Below, piece by piece: positions 5,288 through 6,804 of a DNA stretch of 6,804 nt (position 1 is the first letter of the stretch; each line of letters begins with the position of its first letter). The stretch covers positions 1 through 6,804 of the forward strand of contig JAHDEU010000118.1 of NCBI GenBank assembly GCA_020628635.1. The letters are read 5' to 3'. Source of the DNA: Hellea sp. (GTDB taxonomy: Bacteria > Pseudomonadota > Alphaproteobacteria > Caulobacterales > Maricaulaceae). The notes beneath the pieces were generated by a model, which was not told the origin of the DNA, ran no database searches, and was given only the letters and a program-made list of their open reading frames with translations. A program made the translations under genes and the position numbers.

Positions 5288-5965
5288 ATGGTCGATTTCA
5301 TCTCCGAAGTCGAAGAGGAGCTGCGCAAGGACGACTACAACAAGTTCCTGCGCAAATACGGGCCTTTCGTGCTCGGCCTGCTGGTCGCGATCGTGGGCTA
5401 TGTCGGATGGCTGGAATGGCGCGACTACAGCCAGACGCGCACGGCGCGCGCGGCCGCCGCGAGCTATATCGCTGCCGACGACCTGCTGCAGGACGGAAAG
5501 AATGATCAGGCGCGCGCGGCCTTCCTCGCGCTCGCAGACAAGGCGCCGGACGGCTATGCCGGGCTGTCGCTCATGCGCGCGGCCGTCATCTCGACCGAAG
5601 CGGGCAATGCCGCCGAAGCGGTGCGTCTCTACGATGCCGCGTCGGCGCGGTTCGACAACCCGCGCCATGTCGATCTCGCCAAGCTGAAATCCGCCTATGT
5701 GCTGGCGAATCAGGGCGCTTGGGATGATGTGGAGCGCCGCGCCGAGTCCATCGCCGCGGACGGTGCGCCCTATGAGTTCCTCGCCCGCGAGCTGTCGGCC
5801 TCTGCCGCGCTGAACCTCGGGAACACCGATGTCGCGCGCGAGCGTTTCGGCTATCTCGCCAATATCCCGGGCGTGCCGCAAACGATCGCCCGGCGCGCGC
5901 AACAGGCGTTGACGCTGATCGATACCAGCGCGCAAGCGACCGCAGCCCCTGAAGGATCAGAGTGA
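5288..5965 (+). CDS. YfgM-like inner-membrane TPR protein
   Basis: A 225-residue protein with a charged cytoplasmic N-terminus (1-24, EVEEELRKDDYNKFLRKYG), one hydrophobic segment at about 25-44 (PFVLGLLVAIVGYVGWLEW), and a periplasmic helical region with tetratricopeptide-like helix pairs from about 51 to 212. This architecture matches the YfgM/TPR_21 family. In E. coli, YfgM is an ancillary partner of the Sec translocon with PpiD, helps secreted proteins across the periplasm, and is likewise encoded directly upstream of bamB. AGGG five bases before the ATG at 5288 is an acceptable binding site. The TGA stop overlaps the bamB ATG by one base (TGATG), indicating an operon and probable translational coupling. 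The family assignment rests on topology and gene order, since the repeats are degenerate. A Sec or chaperone role here is inferred by analogy. Confidence 0.85.
   Translation: MVDFISEVEEELRKDDYNKFLRKYGPFVLGLLVAIVGYVGWLEWRDYSQTRTARAAAASYIAADDLLQDGKNDQARAAFLALADKAPDGYAGLSLMRAAVISTEAGNAAEAVRLYDAASARFDNPRHVDLAKLKSAYVLANQGAWDDVERRAESIAADGAPYEFLARELSASAALNLGNTDVARERFGYLANIPGVPQTIARRAQQALTLIDTSAQATAAPEGSE
5951..5956 (+). promoter_or_regulatory. Ribosome binding site of bamB inside the preceding gene
   Basis: GAAGGA ends eight bases before the ATG at 5965 and lies within the last codons of the YfgM-like gene. It supports the ATG that overlaps the upstream stop as the true bamB start, together with the signal peptide that begins there. 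Confidence 0.6.
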
Positions 5966-6804
5966 TGTTTCTGCAGAAGACGACCTCTAACTGGTTGCGT
6001 AAGCCTGCCGTGCTGGGCGCGGCGCTGCTGCTCTCCGCCTGCTCCACGCTGGACGCCATCAACCCGTTTGGCGGCGGTGACGACGGCGCGGATCAGGGAG
6101 AGATACCCGAAGACGCCCGCCGCATCCCGATCCTGGAACTGTCCGATACGCTGACTGTAACAAACCCAGGCTCGGCACCGATCGTCCTTCCGCCTGCCTA
6201 TGTGAATACCGACTGGCCGCAAGCGGGCGGCAATGTGCAACACGTCGTCCAGCACACGGGCGCTTCCGGCTCGCTGGTCAAGGCGTGGTCCAAAGATGTC
6301 GGCGACGGCTCGGGACGCAAGGGTTTCATCGCCGCACCGCCGGTCATCGCCAACGGCGTCGTCTATGTGTTCGATGCGGACAATACGGTGCGCGCGTTCA
6401 ACGAAACCGACGGCGGCAGCCTGTGGACCTACAAGCTGGAAAAGGAAGCCGTCGGGTCCACGCGCACGCAGGGGACATCCATCATCGACCGCGTCCGCGA
6501 TCCGGGTTCCTTCCTCGAAGGCTCCGCAGCCGACAAGAACGGCGTGGGCGGCGGCGTCGCCTATGAGGGCGGCATCATCTATGTCAGCTCGGGTCTCGGA
6601 CTTGTCGCCGCGCTGGACGCACAGACCGGTGCGCCGATCTGGGTGAAGCAGTCCCGCGTGCCCATGCACTCCGCACCCGTCGTCGCGGATGGCCGGGTTT
6701 TCGCAATCACGGACGACAACGAAATCTTCGCTTATTCAGCTGCGGACGGCGAGGTGCTTTGGACCTATCAAGGCATTGTTGAAACCGCGCGCATGCTGAC
6801 CGTG
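5965..6804 (+). CDS. bamB: BamB, outer-membrane assembly lipoprotein (3' end beyond window)
   Basis: The window holds the first 280 codons, open to the last base with no stop. BamB is a lipoprotein subunit of the BAM complex that inserts beta-barrel proteins in the outer membrane. The start is followed by a signal peptide (basic K5 to K13, hydrophobic 15-24) and a lipobox LSAC with C26 as the lipidated residue. A low-complexity acidic linker (about 36-52) precedes the propeller. NTDWPQAGGNVQH at 81-93 is typical of alphaproteobacterial BamB. PQQ/WD-like blades follow: GVVYVFDADNTVRAFNETDG with LWTY (131-156), IIYVSSGLGLVAALDAQTG with IWV (204-227), and RVFAITDDNEIFAYSAADGEVLWTY (244-268). A loop at about 160-195 separates the first two. 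It overlaps the YfgM-like stop by one base. A PQQ-dependent dehydrogenase is unlikely given the lipobox, the size of the blades and the neighbour. Confidence 0.93.
   Translation, partial: MFLQKTTSNWLRKPAVLGAALLLSACSTLDAINPFGGGDDGADQGEIPEDARRIPILELSDTLTVTNPGSAPIVLPPAYVNTDWPQAGGNVQHVVQHTGASGSLVKAWSKDVGDGSGRKGFIAAPPVIANGVVYVFDADNTVRAFNETDGGSLWTYKLEKEAVGSTRTQGTSIIDRVRDPGSFLEGSAADKNGVGGGVAYEGGIIYVSSGLGLVAALDAQTGAPIWVKQSRVPMHSAPVVADGRVFAITDDNEIFAYSAADGEVLWTYQGIVETARMLTV

Noticed and set aside
4769..5935. 388-codon antisense frame across panB and the YfgM-like gene
   Set aside because: It spans two well-supported genes and a gap, with no recognisable domain. It is explained by GC-rich third-position bias.

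Overview
The window is a gene-dense, GC-rich stretch of what looks like an alphaproteobacterial core chromosome. Six protein genes account for nearly all of it: a DUF2336 protein (a family mostly seen in Alphaproteobacteria), a short alphaproteobacterial-type NAD kinase, a small membrane-anchored c-type cytochrome, a long DmdC-type acyl-CoA dehydrogenase, PanB, and a YfgM-like protein followed by BamB. Several putative promoters resemble the Caulobacter housekeeping -10 sequence (GCTANAWC). This suggests a Caulobacterales/Maricaulales-like organism, but the placement is an inference from gene content and motifs, not from a phylogenetic search.

Layout. Positions 1-87 are a leader with a possible promoter and ribosome binding site. 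The DUF2336 gene (88-1191, +) runs head-on into nadK (1188-1952, -), and their stop codons share a palindromic CTAG. A cytochrome c gene (1990-2403, -) lies just upstream of nadK on the same strand. A 146-nt divergent region (2404-2549) holds GC-rich inverted repeats and a terminator-like hairpin. Next comes a rightward block: acyl-CoA dehydrogenase (2550-4271) and panB (4271-5155), joined by a one-base stop/start overlap. After a 132-nt gap that begins with a 16-bp tandem duplication across the panB stop, the YfgM-like TPR gene (5288-5965) overlaps bamB (5965 to the window end, incomplete) by one base.

How the genes work together. The dehydrogenase/panB pair links acyl-CoA oxidation with the first committed step of pantothenate (hence coenzyme A) synthesis. 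The YfgM-like/bamB pair belongs to envelope biogenesis: a TPR protein anchored in the inner membrane next to the lipoprotein subunit of the outer-membrane beta-barrel assembly machine. NAD kinase supplies NADP. The partner of the cytochrome is not visible.

I saw no mobile element, CRISPR array, tRNA, rRNA or obviously foreign segment. I do not see a new defence or biosynthetic system. The observations worth following are small-scale: translational coupling, overlapping stops, a possible CtrA-type box, a possibly leaderless nadK, an attenuator-like repeat set and a local tandem duplication.
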